A DNA stretch of 55,911 nucleotides from Candidatus Sulfopaludibacter sp. SbA3 (GCA_945888325.1 CAMDAC010000019.1:1-55911), one strand, 5' to 3'; counted from the first letter of the stretch, positions 46,555 through 55,553 are shown. Notes: generated by a model from the letters alone, not told the origin. Translations and numbers: made by a program.

Positions 46555-46599
46555 TCAGGTGGCTGAAACCGGCGGTTTCCGGTCAGCCCAGGGGCGGGC
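46555..46599. repeat. 45-bp direct repeat, copy A (duplicated amidase 3' end)
   Basis: Matches 48297-48341 at 41 of 45 positions in the same orientation (my hand count). On the minus strand it encodes ARPWADRKPPVSAT and a stop, almost the same as the amidase end (...PVSAL). The two internal mismatches are synonymous third-base changes. It also holds a hairpin (GGCTGA..TCAGCC outer stem). Confidence 0.85.
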
Positions 46600-46818
46600 C
46601 TCCCGATCGTGCAGAATCGAAGGCTGAATCGGATATGGGCCTTCGGACCATGAAGCCGCCATCCGTCTTTCCTGGCCGGGCCCGCTGAAGCTGGAGGCGG
46701 CCAGGCGCATCGCCTCCATCAGGCGCTTTGAAGGCTGGAACTGTGCACACATGCATCCGGCGCGGGCATGGCCTTGATCGCCGCCGGATCCTGTCAGGCG
46801 CGCATGCAAACGCAACAT
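46555..46818 (-). pseudogene. Possible remnant reading frame ending in a copied amidase tail
   Basis: A minus-strand frame of 87 residues ends with the same ARPWADRKPPVSA tail as the amidase at 48297. The part before it (SKRLMEAMRLAASSFSGPGQERRMAAS) does not resemble an amidase or anything I recognise. I treat it as a scar next to the Fic gene rather than as a functional gene. Confidence 0.4.
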
Positions 46819-46849
46819 GGCCAGCTCGAATGCACCTGGTGAGAGAGGC

Positions 46850-48112
46850 CTAGGTCTCCTTCCTGTCTGGAAACAACCCAGGCATCCAGCGTGACGCCAG
46901 CGTTGCGGGGAAGGCGAGGCGAAGCGGGGCGCGCGATGATTGCGATGTCACAACGCCGCGCTCGATGAGTGATGATGTCATGCGGCGCGCCGTCCGCCCG
47001 CTTGATCCGAGCAGTGTTTCCACATCGCCTCTGGGCAGTTCGCCTCGGAACAGGATCGCTTCCAACACGCTCCCCGCTTTCACAGGAAGGCGATCAGCTT
47101 GGATCTCTTCCTGCGTCCAGGCCAACATACGCGCCCGGAGTTCATCCGGCTGAACAAGTGTTCTCATGAAGTCGATCTGATCGAGGCAGGATGTCAGGAA
47201 GTAGGAAGTAAAGCGGGCCAACGCTTCTTCACTGAGATTGCCGCGCCCATCGAGATCGTTGCGCCGTGTCTGATCACAATTGGCAAGATGGGTTTTGTAT
47301 TCATCAACGCTTCTGGCAAGGCCCCGCGCGATCGACCAGATGCCGCCAGTGTTCAGAGCCTCTCTCAGCATGGCATAAGACATCAGACGCACGACGCGGC
47401 CATTGCCATCGGCAAAGGGGTGAATCCAAACAAAGCGATGATGGGCGGTTGCGGCCGCGATGATGGAATCGACTTTGCCAGGCCTGTGATAGGCTTCCTC
47501 AAAGCGCGTCATGAAGCGCGGCACGGCTCCAGGACTGATTGCTACGTGCCTTCCGACGGCAACGTCGCGGCTTCGAAATTCTCCTGGGATGACTTTGATA
47601 CGCTCTCGCGTATCGGGGTTTGTAACCCAGAGCAGGTCATCGGGTAGCTCACTGCAAAAGCGCATATGTGCTTCGCGAAGGCCTTCTGACGTTGTCGCGC
47701 GGCCATCGAGCCCCCCTTCATCAATCCACTTCTGGACATTGATATGGGCGCGGGCTTCCAGTTGAAGATCACGCTTCCTTGGATCGGCGCTGTAGTCGGC
47801 TTTCAGCGCCCGCTCGATATCGATCGGGTGTGTATCATGGCCTTCGATCAAGTTGCTGTAGTAACAGTTCATGGATCGGACGAGATCAGACAGGGCTCTC
47901 ACCAGGCCGACTGGCAGGCTGGCTCGGAAAGCCGAGGATTTTTCGGCAACTTCGAGCGCCAGATCGGCCAAAGGGCTGCGGCGCCCGCCGCTCTCTGAAA
48001 TAAGCATAGGCTCCATCAGCCCGATGCTTTCATCGCGATCAGGGCTGGCTTCGGTGGCCGCTTTTTTGGCCGGTTCTTTGTCCGCTTTGTCTATCGTCAT
48101 AATGCACAGCAT
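46850..48112 (-). CDS. Fic domain protein, class II (self-inhibited)
   Basis: 420 residues. The AMP-transferase signature HPFADGNGR is at 231-239, preceded by the substrate flap (VIPGEFRSRDVAVGRHV). The N-terminal inhibitory helix has SNLIEG (86-91), matching (S/T)xxxE(G/N), so it is class II. A C-terminal winged-helix-like part (about 345-405) contains GELPRGDVETLLGSSGRTARRMTSSLIERGVV. Fic proteins usually AMPylate a target from ATP; the target is unknown. ATG 48100 is an alternative start and neither has a clear ribosome-binding site. The DNA looks less GC-rich than its neighbours, and the gene sits between 45-bp repeats. Confidence 0.93.
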   Translation of the reverse strand: MLCIMTIDKADKEPAKKAATEASPDRDESIGLMEPMLISESGGRRSPLADLALEVAEKSSAFRASLPVGLVRALSDLVRSMNCYYSNLIEGHDTHPIDIERALKADYSADPRKRDLQLEARAHINVQKWIDEGGLDGRATTSEGLREAHMRFCSELPDDLLWVTNPDTRERIKVIPGEFRSRDVAVGRHVAISPGAVPRFMTRFEEAYHRPGKVDSIIAAATAHHRFVWIHPFADGNGRVVRLMSYAMLREALNTGGIWSIARGLARSVDEYKTHLANCDQTRRNDLDGRGNLSEEALARFTSYFLTSCLDQIDFMRTLVQPDELRARMLAWTQEEIQADRLPVKAGSVLEAILFRGELPRGDVETLLGSSGRTARRMTSSLIERGVVTSQSSRAPLRLAFPATLASRWMPGLFPDRKET

Positions 48113-48296
48113 AACAGAGCATTAGAATAAGTACGAGTACAATAAGGACCGTCATTTTGGCCGGTTGTATGACCGGTTTGGAAAGGAAAGGGGCCAGTGA
48201 CCTATCCGCAGAGATCCGGTGGGCGGCAAACAGGACTTTTCCGCAAACTGTGCGCTCCAAAGGGCTGACATCTGCCGCAAGGCGCTCCCGGGCGCA

Positions 48297-48341
48297 TCAG
48301 AGGGCTGAAACTGGCGGTTTTCGGTCAGCCCAGGGGCGGGC
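48297..48341. repeat. 45-bp direct repeat, copy B (amidase 3' end)
   Basis: The end of the amidase reading frame, including its TGA. It is repeated at 46555-46599. The pair brackets about 1.7 kb that contains only the Fic gene and short flanks. Its hairpin can still form because both internal changes relative to copy A give G-U pairs. Confidence 0.85.
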
Positions 48342-49787
48342 GGCTTCCAGTTCGAGGGCAAGTTCAAACAGCAACCCGTCATCGCCCTTGCGGCCCGAGA
48401 ACATCGCCCCGATCGGGAGGCCCGTGGGCGACCAGCCCAGCGGCACGCTCATCGAGGCCGCCCCGGCCACGTTCATGGGGGCGGTGTAGGATGCAAAGCT
48501 GAGCACCCGTTCCATCAGTGTGTCGTAATCCGCGTCAGGGGACTGTTCGCCGATCGGCACAGCCGGGCTGCCGGTGACCGGCGACAGGATCACGTCCAGC
48601 GACTCGAACATCGCATGATACGCACTCTCGAACGCCAGCAGGTAGCTGATGGCGTCCGGGACTTCGGCGATCCGGCGCGCCGCCATGCCGGCAAGGCCCA
48701 GCGTCCAGGGCTCGACGATCTCCGGCCCGATGGACTTGCCCGAAAAGGCCGCCACCTGCTGCGCAAACATTCCGGCGCCTGCGGCCCAATAGAGAAGGAA
48801 AGCATCGGTCAGCTTCGGCCCGTCGATCGGCAGCGTGAAATCGACCACCGTGTGGCCGAGATCCCGGCAGAGCTGCGCGGCCGCCTCGGTCGCGGCGCGT
48901 GTGTCCGGATGCAGCGGCGTCCCGCTTGTAGGCTCCGGCGCAAAGCCGATGCGCAGGCGTCGCGTCAGCGGCTTGATCTCGCCCAGCAACGGATAGGTGC
49001 CGTCATTCGCTTCGGCAGCGCGGAACAGGGCGATGGAATCGCGCACGCTCAGCGTCACCGCATGGTTCACGGAAATCTGCAGCGGCGGGGCCTCGCCCGC
49101 CTCGCTGTAGGGGAGGCGGTCGCGCGAGGGCTTGAGACCAAACACGCCGCACGTCGAAGCGGGAATGCGGATCGAGCCGCCGCCATCGCTGGCATGCGCA
49201 AACGGCACGACGCGGGCGGCCACCAGGGCTGCCGCCCCGCCGGACGATCCGCCCGGAAAGCGCGACGCATCCCAGGGATTGCGCGTGGGTCCGTTCGACA
49301 GCGGTTCGGTCGACGAGATCAGCCCCGCTTCCGGTGTGGCCGATTTGCCGAGCGCGACGATGCCGGCGCCGCGCCACTTTTGGGCAAACGGATTGTCGGT
49401 GGTCGCCATGTGTCCCGCGAGACCCCGGCTGCCGGCCAGCGTTGGCGCGCCGCGCCAGTCGATCAGGTCCTTGATGAAACTCGGCACGCCCGCGAACGCG
49501 CCGGACAGAAGGCCCGCCGCATCGGAGCGCGCCATCTCGAAGGTCTCGGTCACGATGCCGTTGATCTGCGGCTCGACAGCCTTTGCCCGGGTGATCGCCG
49601 CTTCGACCTGTTCCAGCGCCGTCGTCTCGCCGGCCGCGATGCCCGCCGCCATCGCGGTCCCGTCCGCATAGGACGGCACGGTCCGGACCGGCGCCGCCGC
49701 GTCTTCCTTGGGCGCCCGCGAACAGGCGGCAATGGCAACGGTGGCGGCACTGCCGGCCAGCATGGCACGGCGCGATAGCTTCAACAT
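48297..49787 (-). CDS. Exported amidase (amidase signature family)
   Basis: 496 residues. The N-terminus MLKLSRRAMLAGSAATVAIAAC has a twin-arginine-like SRR and a lipobox Cys, so a Tat-exported lipoprotein is likely. The amidase signature is intact: the catalytic Lys in PSFIKDLIDW, the cis-Ser of PGGSSGGAAALVA and the nucleophile Ser of DGGGSIRIPAS. It hydrolyses an amide, substrate unknown. The C-terminal ARPWADRKPPVSAL tail is a normal family ending and is the stretch copied at 46555. No linked metabolic genes. Confidence 0.92.
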   Translation of the reverse strand: MLKLSRRAMLAGSAATVAIAACSRAPKEDAAAPVRTVPSYADGTAMAAGIAAGETTALEQVEAAITRAKAVEPQINGIVTETFEMARSDAAGLLSGAFAGVPSFIKDLIDWRGAPTLAGSRGLAGHMATTDNPFAQKWRGAGIVALGKSATPEAGLISSTEPLSNGPTRNPWDASRFPGGSSGGAAALVAARVVPFAHASDGGGSIRIPASTCGVFGLKPSRDRLPYSEAGEAPPLQISVNHAVTLSVRDSIALFRAAEANDGTYPLLGEIKPLTRRLRIGFAPEPTSGTPLHPDTRAATEAAAQLCRDLGHTVVDFTLPIDGPKLTDAFLLYWAAGAGMFAQQVAAFSGKSIGPEIVEPWTLGLAGMAARRIAEVPDAISYLLAFESAYHAMFESLDVILSPVTGSPAVPIGEQSPDADYDTLMERVLSFASYTAPMNVAGAASMSVPLGWSPTGLPIGAMFSGRKGDDGLLFELALELEAARPWADRKPPVSAL

Positions 49788-49925
49788 GGTGATCCTCCCC
49801 GGATTATGTTGGCACGCATGGTGGCGTTCAGCGGCGCGGCGCGCAAGCCCCGCCGCCCGCGCCGGCCATTTCGGCGATTGCCAATCTTTTCAGAGAGGCG
49901 CACCTTCTACCCGGAACGATCTGCC

Positions 49926-50414
49926 ATGCATCTGATGGACCATCTGAACGCCATGGACCGCCAGCACCGGGCGGATCAGGACGCTGCACGCCGGGCCGCC
50001 GAAGCAGGCCCGCCCGGCCCGCCGGAGCTCACCGCGCCGATCTTTTCCAGCTGGTTCTATGCCGGCGCCATCCTCGCGTTCGCGCTTATCTTCGTCAGCA
50101 GTCAACACTTCATCCTGGCATCGGTATTCGCGGTCATGACGGGCACGGTCTTCCGGCTCGTGCAAGGGATCCTGCGCGGTCTCGGCATCGCCTCGGGTGC
50201 CACCGCGCTCAATCGCGCCCTCGGCGGTTTTCCGCTCTGGGCCCTCGTCGGCGCGCTGATCGGTGCCCTGATCGGCGCCAGTTTCATGGTCTGGCTCGAC
50301 GGCATCGACGCTGACATTTTCGCGCCTGCGATGGTCACAGGGCCGGCAGGCGCCGCCGCCGGATTCGTGATCCGGGGACTGGCGCTGCTGTTCAGGGCTG
50401 GCCGGAAAGCCTAG
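49926..50414 (+). CDS. Hypothetical membrane protein
   Basis: 162 residues. A charged N-terminus (MDHLNAMDRQHRADQDAARRAAEAG) is followed by four likely membrane helices, about 42-58, 60-80, 96-118 and 125-150, with Gly/Ala-rich packing (LVGALIGALIGASFMVW, GPAGAAAGFVIRG). No known family. ATG 49926 is chosen as a compact start; the frame extends upstream. Its stop overlaps that of sodC in a CTAG. Confidence 0.65.
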   Translation: MHLMDHLNAMDRQHRADQDAARRAAEAGPPGPPELTAPIFSSWFYAGAILAFALIFVSSQHFILASVFAVMTGTVFRLVQGILRGLGIASGATALNRALGGFPLWALVGALIGALIGASFMVWLDGIDADIFAPAMVTGPAGAAAGFVIRGLALLFRAGRKA

Positions 50415-51010
50415 CCACCCGTCCTTGTCACGACACCGCACGCCACCCGCGCACCGGCGCCGCCAATCGGCTGCGAACGGTGATCGTCTTCAGCAGCATG
50501 GATGATGATCGACAGGCCATCTCCGCCCAGCGCCGGCACCAGGTCGGTTAGCAGCGTGAACGCTTCGTAGCCGGCCGATCCATCCGCCGCCGCCCAGGCG
50601 TTCGGCAGGTCGCCCGCCTCCGGGCCGAGATCGGGGTTCATGAGCCCGTGTGCGCCCGCTTCCTTGCCATGGTGGCCGCCGGACAGCTGATAGGCGCCGA
50701 CATCCGAGCAGTCGCCTTTCTCGTGCAGGTGCAGGCCGTGCCAGCCGGGCGTCAGGCCGCCGGGCGCAATTTCCATCCGGATCAGCAGACCGGTCGGGCC
50801 CTGCTCGAAGCGCGCCTGGCCGATTTCCTTGCCGTCGGCGCCGAGGATAGACGCATCTGCCTTGGCGAGTTCCTTGACCATCGGCGGCGGACCGGATTCG
50901 GCGGTGTGCATCATGTGTTCGCTGTGGTCTGCGCCGTGCATCATGTGCCCATTATGACCGCAGGCGGCGAGGGCCAGCGCGGGGGCGGCGATGAGAAAGG
51001 GCTTCAGCAT
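50411..51010 (-). CDS. sodC: Cu/Zn superoxide dismutase, lipoprotein with H/M-rich extension
   Basis: 199 residues, periplasmic. A lipoprotein signal (MLKPFLIAAPALALAAC) is followed by an H/M-rich segment (GHNGHMMHGADHSEHMMH), probably a metal-capturing arm. The SOD core has HGLHLHEKGDC (copper His pair), GGHHGKEAGAHGLMNP (bridging His and a zinc His), the GDLPN motif and IIIHAAEDDH, and ends GGAGARVACGVV. The usual GPHAGD zinc His is Glu (GPEAGD); some related SODs may share this. It dismutates superoxide outside the cytoplasm. Confidence 0.93.
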   Translation of the reverse strand: MLKPFLIAAPALALAACGHNGHMMHGADHSEHMMHTAESGPPPMVKELAKADASILGADGKEIGQARFEQGPTGLLIRMEIAPGGLTPGWHGLHLHEKGDCSDVGAYQLSGGHHGKEAGAHGLMNPDLGPEAGDLPNAWAAADGSAGYEAFTLLTDLVPALGGDGLSIIIHAAEDDHRSQPIGGAGARVACGVVTRTGG

Positions 51011-51058
51011 GTCGATACTCCTGTCGATTCTGGTTCAAGTATAGGGCAGAGAACCGGA

Positions 51059-51808
51059 ATGTCAGACCCTCAACCACCTCAGACCGAACGCGCCGACAAG
51101 ATGTTGGTTGCGCTCGGCCATTTCGGCAGCCGCGCCGCGGCGCAGGCCGCCATCGCCGCCGGCCTCGTCATCGCGGACGGCAAGCCGGTCGCCAAACCCT
51201 CCGAAACCCTGTCGCGGGACGCGGTCATCCAGTCCGAAGCCGCCCACCCCTACGTCTCGCGCGGCGGCCTGAAACTGGCCCGCGCGCTGGACGTGTTCGG
51301 CGTCAATCCGGCCGGCTTGCAATGCCTCGATCTGGGCGCCTCGACCGGCGGGTTCACGGACGTGCTGCTGCGCGCCGGCGCGGCGCATGTCACCTGCGTG
51401 GATGTCGGCCACGGCCAGCTGCACGCGAAGATCGCAGGCGACGACCGCGTCACCTCGCACGAGCGCCTCAATGCGCGCGACCTGACGCCCGCGCACCTTG
51501 CCGCGCCGCCGCAGCTGATCGTCTGTGATCTGAGCTTTGTCTCGCTCGCCAAGGTGCTGGATGTGCCGATGGCGCTGGCCGCAAAACCGGCCACGCTGAT
51601 CGCGCTGTTCAAGCCGCAATTCGAAGTCGGCCCGGCGAATGTCGGGAAAGGCGGACTCGTCACCGATGACGCTGCCACCGAAGCCGCGCTCGGCGATTTC
51701 CTCAGCTATCTGGTGTCAGCGGGCTGGCGCGTCGAGGCGCCCCAGCCCAGTCCCATTCCCGGCGGCGATGGCAACCGGGAATGGCTGGTCTGTGCCAGAC
51801 GTCAATAA
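51059..51808 (+). CDS. tlyA: TlyA family rRNA 2'-O-methyltransferase
   Basis: 249 residues. An S4-like RNA-binding N-terminus (RADKMLVALGHFGSRAAAQAAI) is followed by a Rossmann methyltransferase with the SAM loop CLDLGASTGGFTDVLL, CVDVGHGQL, ICDLSFVSL and FKPQFE. TlyA enzymes methylate 16S C1409 and/or 23S C1920. ATG 51059 is the family start; a long frame upstream is the shadow of sodC. It overlaps the convergent gene at 51802 by 7 bp. Confidence 0.95.
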   Translation: MSDPQPPQTERADKMLVALGHFGSRAAAQAAIAAGLVIADGKPVAKPSETLSRDAVIQSEAAHPYVSRGGLKLARALDVFGVNPAGLQCLDLGASTGGFTDVLLRAGAAHVTCVDVGHGQLHAKIAGDDRVTSHERLNARDLTPAHLAAPPQLIVCDLSFVSLAKVLDVPMALAAKPATLIALFKPQFEVGPANVGKGGLVTDDAATEAALGDFLSYLVSAGWRVEAPQPSPIPGGDGNREWLVCARRQ

Positions 51809-52533
51809 CCGTAGGGATCGTCCGTATACCCGTCCTGGATGCGCCACTCGCGGGTGCGCTCGTCATAGCAAGCGGTCACCGGATCGCGCTGCACGTCGCC
51901 GTCGGGCAGGCGTGTCTCGCGCTGGATGACGCGGCAATCGCGGGCAGGCGCCTCGTAGCGCGGTTCGTCGCGGTAATCCGGGTAGGGCGGCGCCGAAGGA
52001 TAGGAGGCCGGATAGCCCGTCTGGTATCCGCCCTGGCCCATCACTTCCGGCCCGCCATACAGGCCCTGCGTCGTGCGGGGAATCGAGCCCGAGGGGGCCG
52101 AGGAATAGCTGTAGGGCGCATAGGCGACCTGGCAGTCCGGCCCGGTATCCTTGGCAATCGAATTGCCAATCGCGCCGCCCGCGAAAGCGCCGATCAGCGC
52201 GCCGGCAATCACTTCGCCGTCATTGTCATCATTGCCGCGGTGGCGGTCATAGCCCCGGCCATAGCCGCGCCCGTGGCCCCGGCCATATCCGCCGCGATAC
52301 CGGCCATGGTCATCGTCATCGGCAATCTCATTGCCGATGGCGCCGCCGATCAGCGCGCCGGCGAGGGCGCCGACAATCGTTCCGGCGGCCGAGTCGTCCG
52401 ATCGCTCGCGTTCGCACTGCACATTGCGCACGCCGGGGTCGCTGTAGGGATAGCCATACTGCGCGTGGGCCTGCATCGGCAGGGCAAGGGCCATCAGGCC
52501 AAGGCTGCCAGCAGCGATCGAGAGCTTCAACAT
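51802..52533 (-). CDS. Glycine-zipper 2TM (17-kDa antigen-like) envelope protein
   Basis: 243 residues with signal peptide MLKLSIAAGSLGLMALALPMQAHA. There are two glycine-zipper hairpins, AAGTIVGALAGALIGGAIGNEI and EVIAGALIGAFAGGAIGNSI, separated by an RGYGRGYDRHRG-rich loop. The rest is Tyr/Pro/Gly-rich with three cysteines and a YDERTREWRIQDGY end. Proteins of this class sit in or at the outer membrane. ATG 52533 follows AGGAGA; GTG 52536 is an alternative. Confidence 0.85.
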   Translation of the reverse strand: MLKLSIAAGSLGLMALALPMQAHAQYGYPYSDPGVRNVQCERERSDDSAAGTIVGALAGALIGGAIGNEIADDDDHGRYRGGYGRGHGRGYGRGYDRHRGNDDNDGEVIAGALIGAFAGGAIGNSIAKDTGPDCQVAYAPYSYSSAPSGSIPRTTQGLYGGPEVMGQGGYQTGYPASYPSAPPYPDYRDEPRYEAPARDCRVIQRETRLPDGDVQRDPVTACYDERTREWRIQDGYTDDPYGY

Positions 52534-52654
52534 CACCAGTCTCCTTCGGCGTCACGGGGCAGGGTGCGCCAGTTTCGGTGCCCAAACTGCCCCCGCCAAC
52601 CTGAACAGAGCCTGAAGGCTGGACGAGGGCGGATACGCTCTACATATTCCCCTC

Positions 52655-53749
52655 ATGGGACTTCTGGACCGCGCCGCCAAAACTGCCAGCCGGGCACGCT
52701 ACGCCGCCGGGCAGGGCATCCGTACCGCCTGGTACGCTGCGCAGATGCAGGCGGCCCGCCGCCAATCCGGCGGGTTTGACCGCCCCGGCGAGCCCGAATT
52801 CCGCCCGACGCGCGGCCGTCCGGACCTGTCGGAACTGCGCAAGGCCTACCTGCGCCTCTTCGTGCAGGACCGGGCGAATGTCGAAGCGGGCCTCTATCCG
52901 CCGCCGCAGGACCTGCGCCCCGCGGACCTGCCCAAGGCGCTGAAATCTGCGCAGGCCTTCCTGCGCGATGCGGCGGAAGTGAACCGCCGCCGCCTCGCCC
53001 GCGACGGCACTGAAATCCGCGCGCAGGTGCCGGAAGGCACCAACCGCTACCCGGCCTATTACCTGCAGAATTTCCACTACCAGTCCGGCGGCTGGTTCAC
53101 CGAGGAAAGCGCCGAGCTTTACGACACGCAGGTCGAGGCACTGTTCTCCGGCACCGCGGACGCCATGCGCCGCGCCGCGCTCGCCGAAATCAGCCGCGAA
53201 CTGAAGGGCCGCGACCAGCGCACGCAGCGCCTGCTGGATGTCGCCTGCGGCAATGGCCGCTTCCTCGAGAAGGTGCTGGACGTCTATCCGAAACTGCGCG
53301 CCACCGGGCTTGACCTGTCACCGTCCTACACCGACGCAGCCCGCGCGCGCCTCGCGCCCTGGCATCAAGTCGATGTGATCCACGACGCCGCCGAAGCGAT
53401 GCCGCTGGAGCCTGCCTCGCAGGATCTCGTGGTCTCGATTTTCCTGTTCCACGAACTGCCGCCGAAGATCCGGCCAAAGGTCCTTGCAGAGATATTCCGT
53501 GTACTGAAACCGGGCGGCCTGTTGGTCCTCGCCGATAGTGTCCAGTTCGGCGACTATCCCGCGATGGACGGATTGCTCGAGTATTTCCCCCATGGTTTCC
53601 ACGAGCCCTATTACAAGGGTTATCTCGGCTGGAATCTTGTGGAAACCCTTGAAACTCAAGGGTTTGTAAAGGAACGCGAGACACTCGCCTTCCTCACGAA
53701 AGTCACTACCTGGCGCCGCCCGCCGTATGGTAATTCCCGCGCCGTCTGA
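52655..53749 (+). CDS. Class I SAM-dependent methyltransferase
   Basis: 364 residues. The first 150 residues are an uncharacterised helical extension (ARYAAGQGIRTAWYAAQMQAARR, LSELRKAYLRLFVQD). The methyltransferase domain has the motif-I loop LLDVACGNGRFL near 193, GLDLSPSY, AEAMPLEPASQDLVVSIFLFHELP and FRVLKPGGLLVLADS. An acceptor cannot be named; lipid or quinone methyltransferases share this layout. No partner gene is adjacent. Confidence 0.85.
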   Translation: MGLLDRAAKTASRARYAAGQGIRTAWYAAQMQAARRQSGGFDRPGEPEFRPTRGRPDLSELRKAYLRLFVQDRANVEAGLYPPPQDLRPADLPKALKSAQAFLRDAAEVNRRRLARDGTEIRAQVPEGTNRYPAYYLQNFHYQSGGWFTEESAELYDTQVEALFSGTADAMRRAALAEISRELKGRDQRTQRLLDVACGNGRFLEKVLDVYPKLRATGLDLSPSYTDAARARLAPWHQVDVIHDAAEAMPLEPASQDLVVSIFLFHELPPKIRPKVLAEIFRVLKPGGLLVLADSVQFGDYPAMDGLLEYFPHGFHEPYYKGYLGWNLVETLETQGFVKERETLAFLTKVTTWRRPPYGNSRAV

Positions 53750-53902
53750 CAAGATTACAATGACTTCATAATCTGTGCTCTGCCGGCCACAGGCAGGTTC
53801 CGAAACACGCATATTACTGCATCGCAAGCTGGCGGCGGCGATTTCCGTTGCTACTTCAGCGGCGCGCAGTTGCGCACAAGTACAGAGTACGGAGAATAAA
53901 AA

Positions 53903-54400
53903 ATGAAACTTGCACTCGTATCCCTTGCCGCCATCCTCGCTGCACCGATCGCTGTTGCCCAGGGCAACCTCGAGCTCAGCGGCGGCTATTCCCAGTTCGA
54001 CGAAGACGGCGCCGAACTCGGCGCTCTGACCGGCCGTGGCACCTACTTCTTCAACCGCTATCTCGGCGCTGAAGGTGAAGTGTCGATCGGCATCGACGAC
54101 GCAGACGTCGGCCCGGCCACCGTTGAACTCGAGCAGTCTTTCGGCGCCTTCGGCGTCCTGCGCGCGCCGGTCACGGAGCGTTTTGAACTGTTCGGCCGCG
54201 CCGGTTACGCCACGTCCGAGTTCTCGGCTGAAGTGCCGGGCCTCGCCAGCGCGTCGGCCGACGTGGACGGCCTCGCCTACGGCGTCGGCGGCAAACTCTT
54301 CCTGACCGAGCGCCTCGGCGTTCGTCTGGATGCCTCGCGCTACGAAGGTGACGACAGCGAAGCCGACGTGTTCACCATCGGCGGTGTCGTGAAGTTCTAA
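53903..54400 (+). CDS. Small outer-membrane beta-barrel protein
   Basis: 165 residues with signal peptide MKLALVSLAAILAAPIAVAQ. Alternating hydrophobic strands (LELSGGYSQF, LGALTGRGTYFF, GAEGEVSIGID, FGVLRAPVTERFELFGRAGYA, VGGKLFLTERLGVRLDASRY) form about eight strands, and it ends FTIGGVVKF with the terminal Phe. It is an OmpA/OmpX-type porin-like barrel without a periplasmic domain. A strong terminator follows. Confidence 0.85.
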   Translation: MKLALVSLAAILAAPIAVAQGNLELSGGYSQFDEDGAELGALTGRGTYFFNRYLGAEGEVSIGIDDADVGPATVELEQSFGAFGVLRAPVTERFELFGRAGYATSEFSAEVPGLASASADVDGLAYGVGGKLFLTERLGVRLDASRYEGDDSEADVFTIGGVVKF

Positions 54401-54423
54401 GCATCCGTTCACGGATGACCAAC

Positions 54424-54461
54424 GAGGGCCCCTGTGCAGAACGCACGGGGGCTCTTTCGTT
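54424..54461 (+). terminator. Intrinsic terminator after the outer-membrane barrel gene
   Basis: A long stem, GAGGGCCCCTGTGC with GCACGGGGGCTC plus G-U pairs, loop AGAAC, then CTTTCGTTT. It starts 24 bp after the stop at 54400. aroC ends just beyond on the other strand. Confidence 0.9.
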
Positions 54462-55553
54462 TCAGAGCCCGGTCTGGCCTCGGTGGCGCAGCTTCGCGTC
54501 GGCCAGCACGCAAGCCATCATCGCCTCGGCCACCGGCACCGCCCGGATACCGACACACGGGTCATGCCGCCCGATGGTGCGCACATCCACGTCTTCGCCG
54601 TCGCGGGTCACCGAACGTACCTCGTTCAGGATCGACGAGGTCGGCTTGATCGCGATGCGCACGACCACATCCTGTCCCGTCGAAATGCCGCCCGCCACGC
54701 CGCCATTATTGTTGGCGAGGAAAGACGGGCCGTCATTGCCGGCGCGCATCTCGTCGGCATTCTCCTCGCCGCTCATCCAGGCCGCCGCAAAGCCGGCGCC
54801 GATCTCAACGCCCTTGGCCGCATTGATGCCCATCATCGCGCCGGCGAGTTCGGCGTCGAGCTTGCCGTAAACCGGCGCGCCCCATCCGGCCGGCACGCCG
54901 CTCGCCTCGACCTGCACGATCGCGCCTGCCGAGGAGCCCGCCTTGCGTGTCTCGTCGAGAAACGCTTCCCACACCGGGACCATGTCCTTCTCCGGACACC
55001 AGAACGGATTGTTCTGCGTCTCGGCCCAGTCCCAGGCCTCGGGATTGATCATGTGCGGCCCGATCTGCACGACCGCGCCCCGGATCACGACCGCGTCACC
55101 CAGCACCCGCCGCGCCACCGCGCCTGCCGCTACCCTTGAGGCCGTCTCGCGCGCGGAGCTGCGCCCGCCGCCGCGATAGTCCCGCACGCCATACTTTGCG
55201 TCATACGCATAGTCGGCATGGCCGGGGCGATACCGGTCGCGGATCTCGCGGTAATCCTTGCTGCGCTGGTCGGTATTCTCGATCATCAGCGAAATCGGCG
55301 TACCCGTCGTCACCGGCCCGCCCGTCCGGTCGTCTTCAAACACGCCCGACAGGATCTTCACGAGATCGGCTTCCTGCCGCTGCGTCACGAAGCGCGAGGT
55401 GCCCGGCCGCCGCTTGTCGAGGAAGCCCTGGATGAACGCCTCGTCGAGGGCCAGCCCGGGCGGGCACCCGTCCACCACGCAGCCGAGCGCCGGCCCATGG
55501 CTCTCCCCCCAGGTCGTCACGCGAAACAGATGGCCAAACGTGTTGTGCGACAT
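54462..55553 (-). CDS. aroC: Chorismate synthase
   Basis: 363 residues, last step of the shikimate pathway: FMN-dependent conversion of EPSP to chorismate. Family signatures are [18 protein letters not shown] at the start, the [19 protein letters not shown] segment (residues about 130-148), [15 protein letters not shown] and the late [17 protein letters not shown]. The length is normal. It diverges from pdxH. Confidence 0.97.
   Translation of the reverse strand: MSHNTFGHLFRVTTWGESHGPALGCVVDGCPPGLALDEAFIQGFLDKRRPGTSRFVTQRQEADLVKILSGVFEDDRTGGPVTTGTPISLMIENTDQRSKDYREIRDRYRPGHADYAYDAKYGVRDYRGGGRSSARETASRVAAGAVARRVLGDAVVIRGAVVQIGPHMINPEAWDWAETQNNPFWCPEKDMVPVWEAFLDETRKAGSSAGAIVQVEASGVPAGWGAPVYGKLDAELAGAMMGINAAKGVEIGAGFAAAWMSGEENADEMRAGNDGPSFLANNNGGVAGGISTGQDVVVRIAIKPTSSILNEVRSVTRDGEDVDVRTIGRHDPCVGIRAVPVAEAMMACVLADAKLRHRGQTGL

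Noticed and set aside
46555..46818. Minus-strand frame after the Fic gene as a functional gene
   Set aside because: Only its last 14 residues are recognisable and they copy the amidase end. The rest has no match and no clear start signal, so it is listed as a remnant.
48129..48175. GTACGAGTAC and CCGGT..ACCGG motifs upstream of the Fic gene as an antitoxin operator
   Set aside because: The half-sites are short and no antitoxin or regulator gene lies next to the Fic gene. The class II inhibitory helix is internal, so no partner is required.
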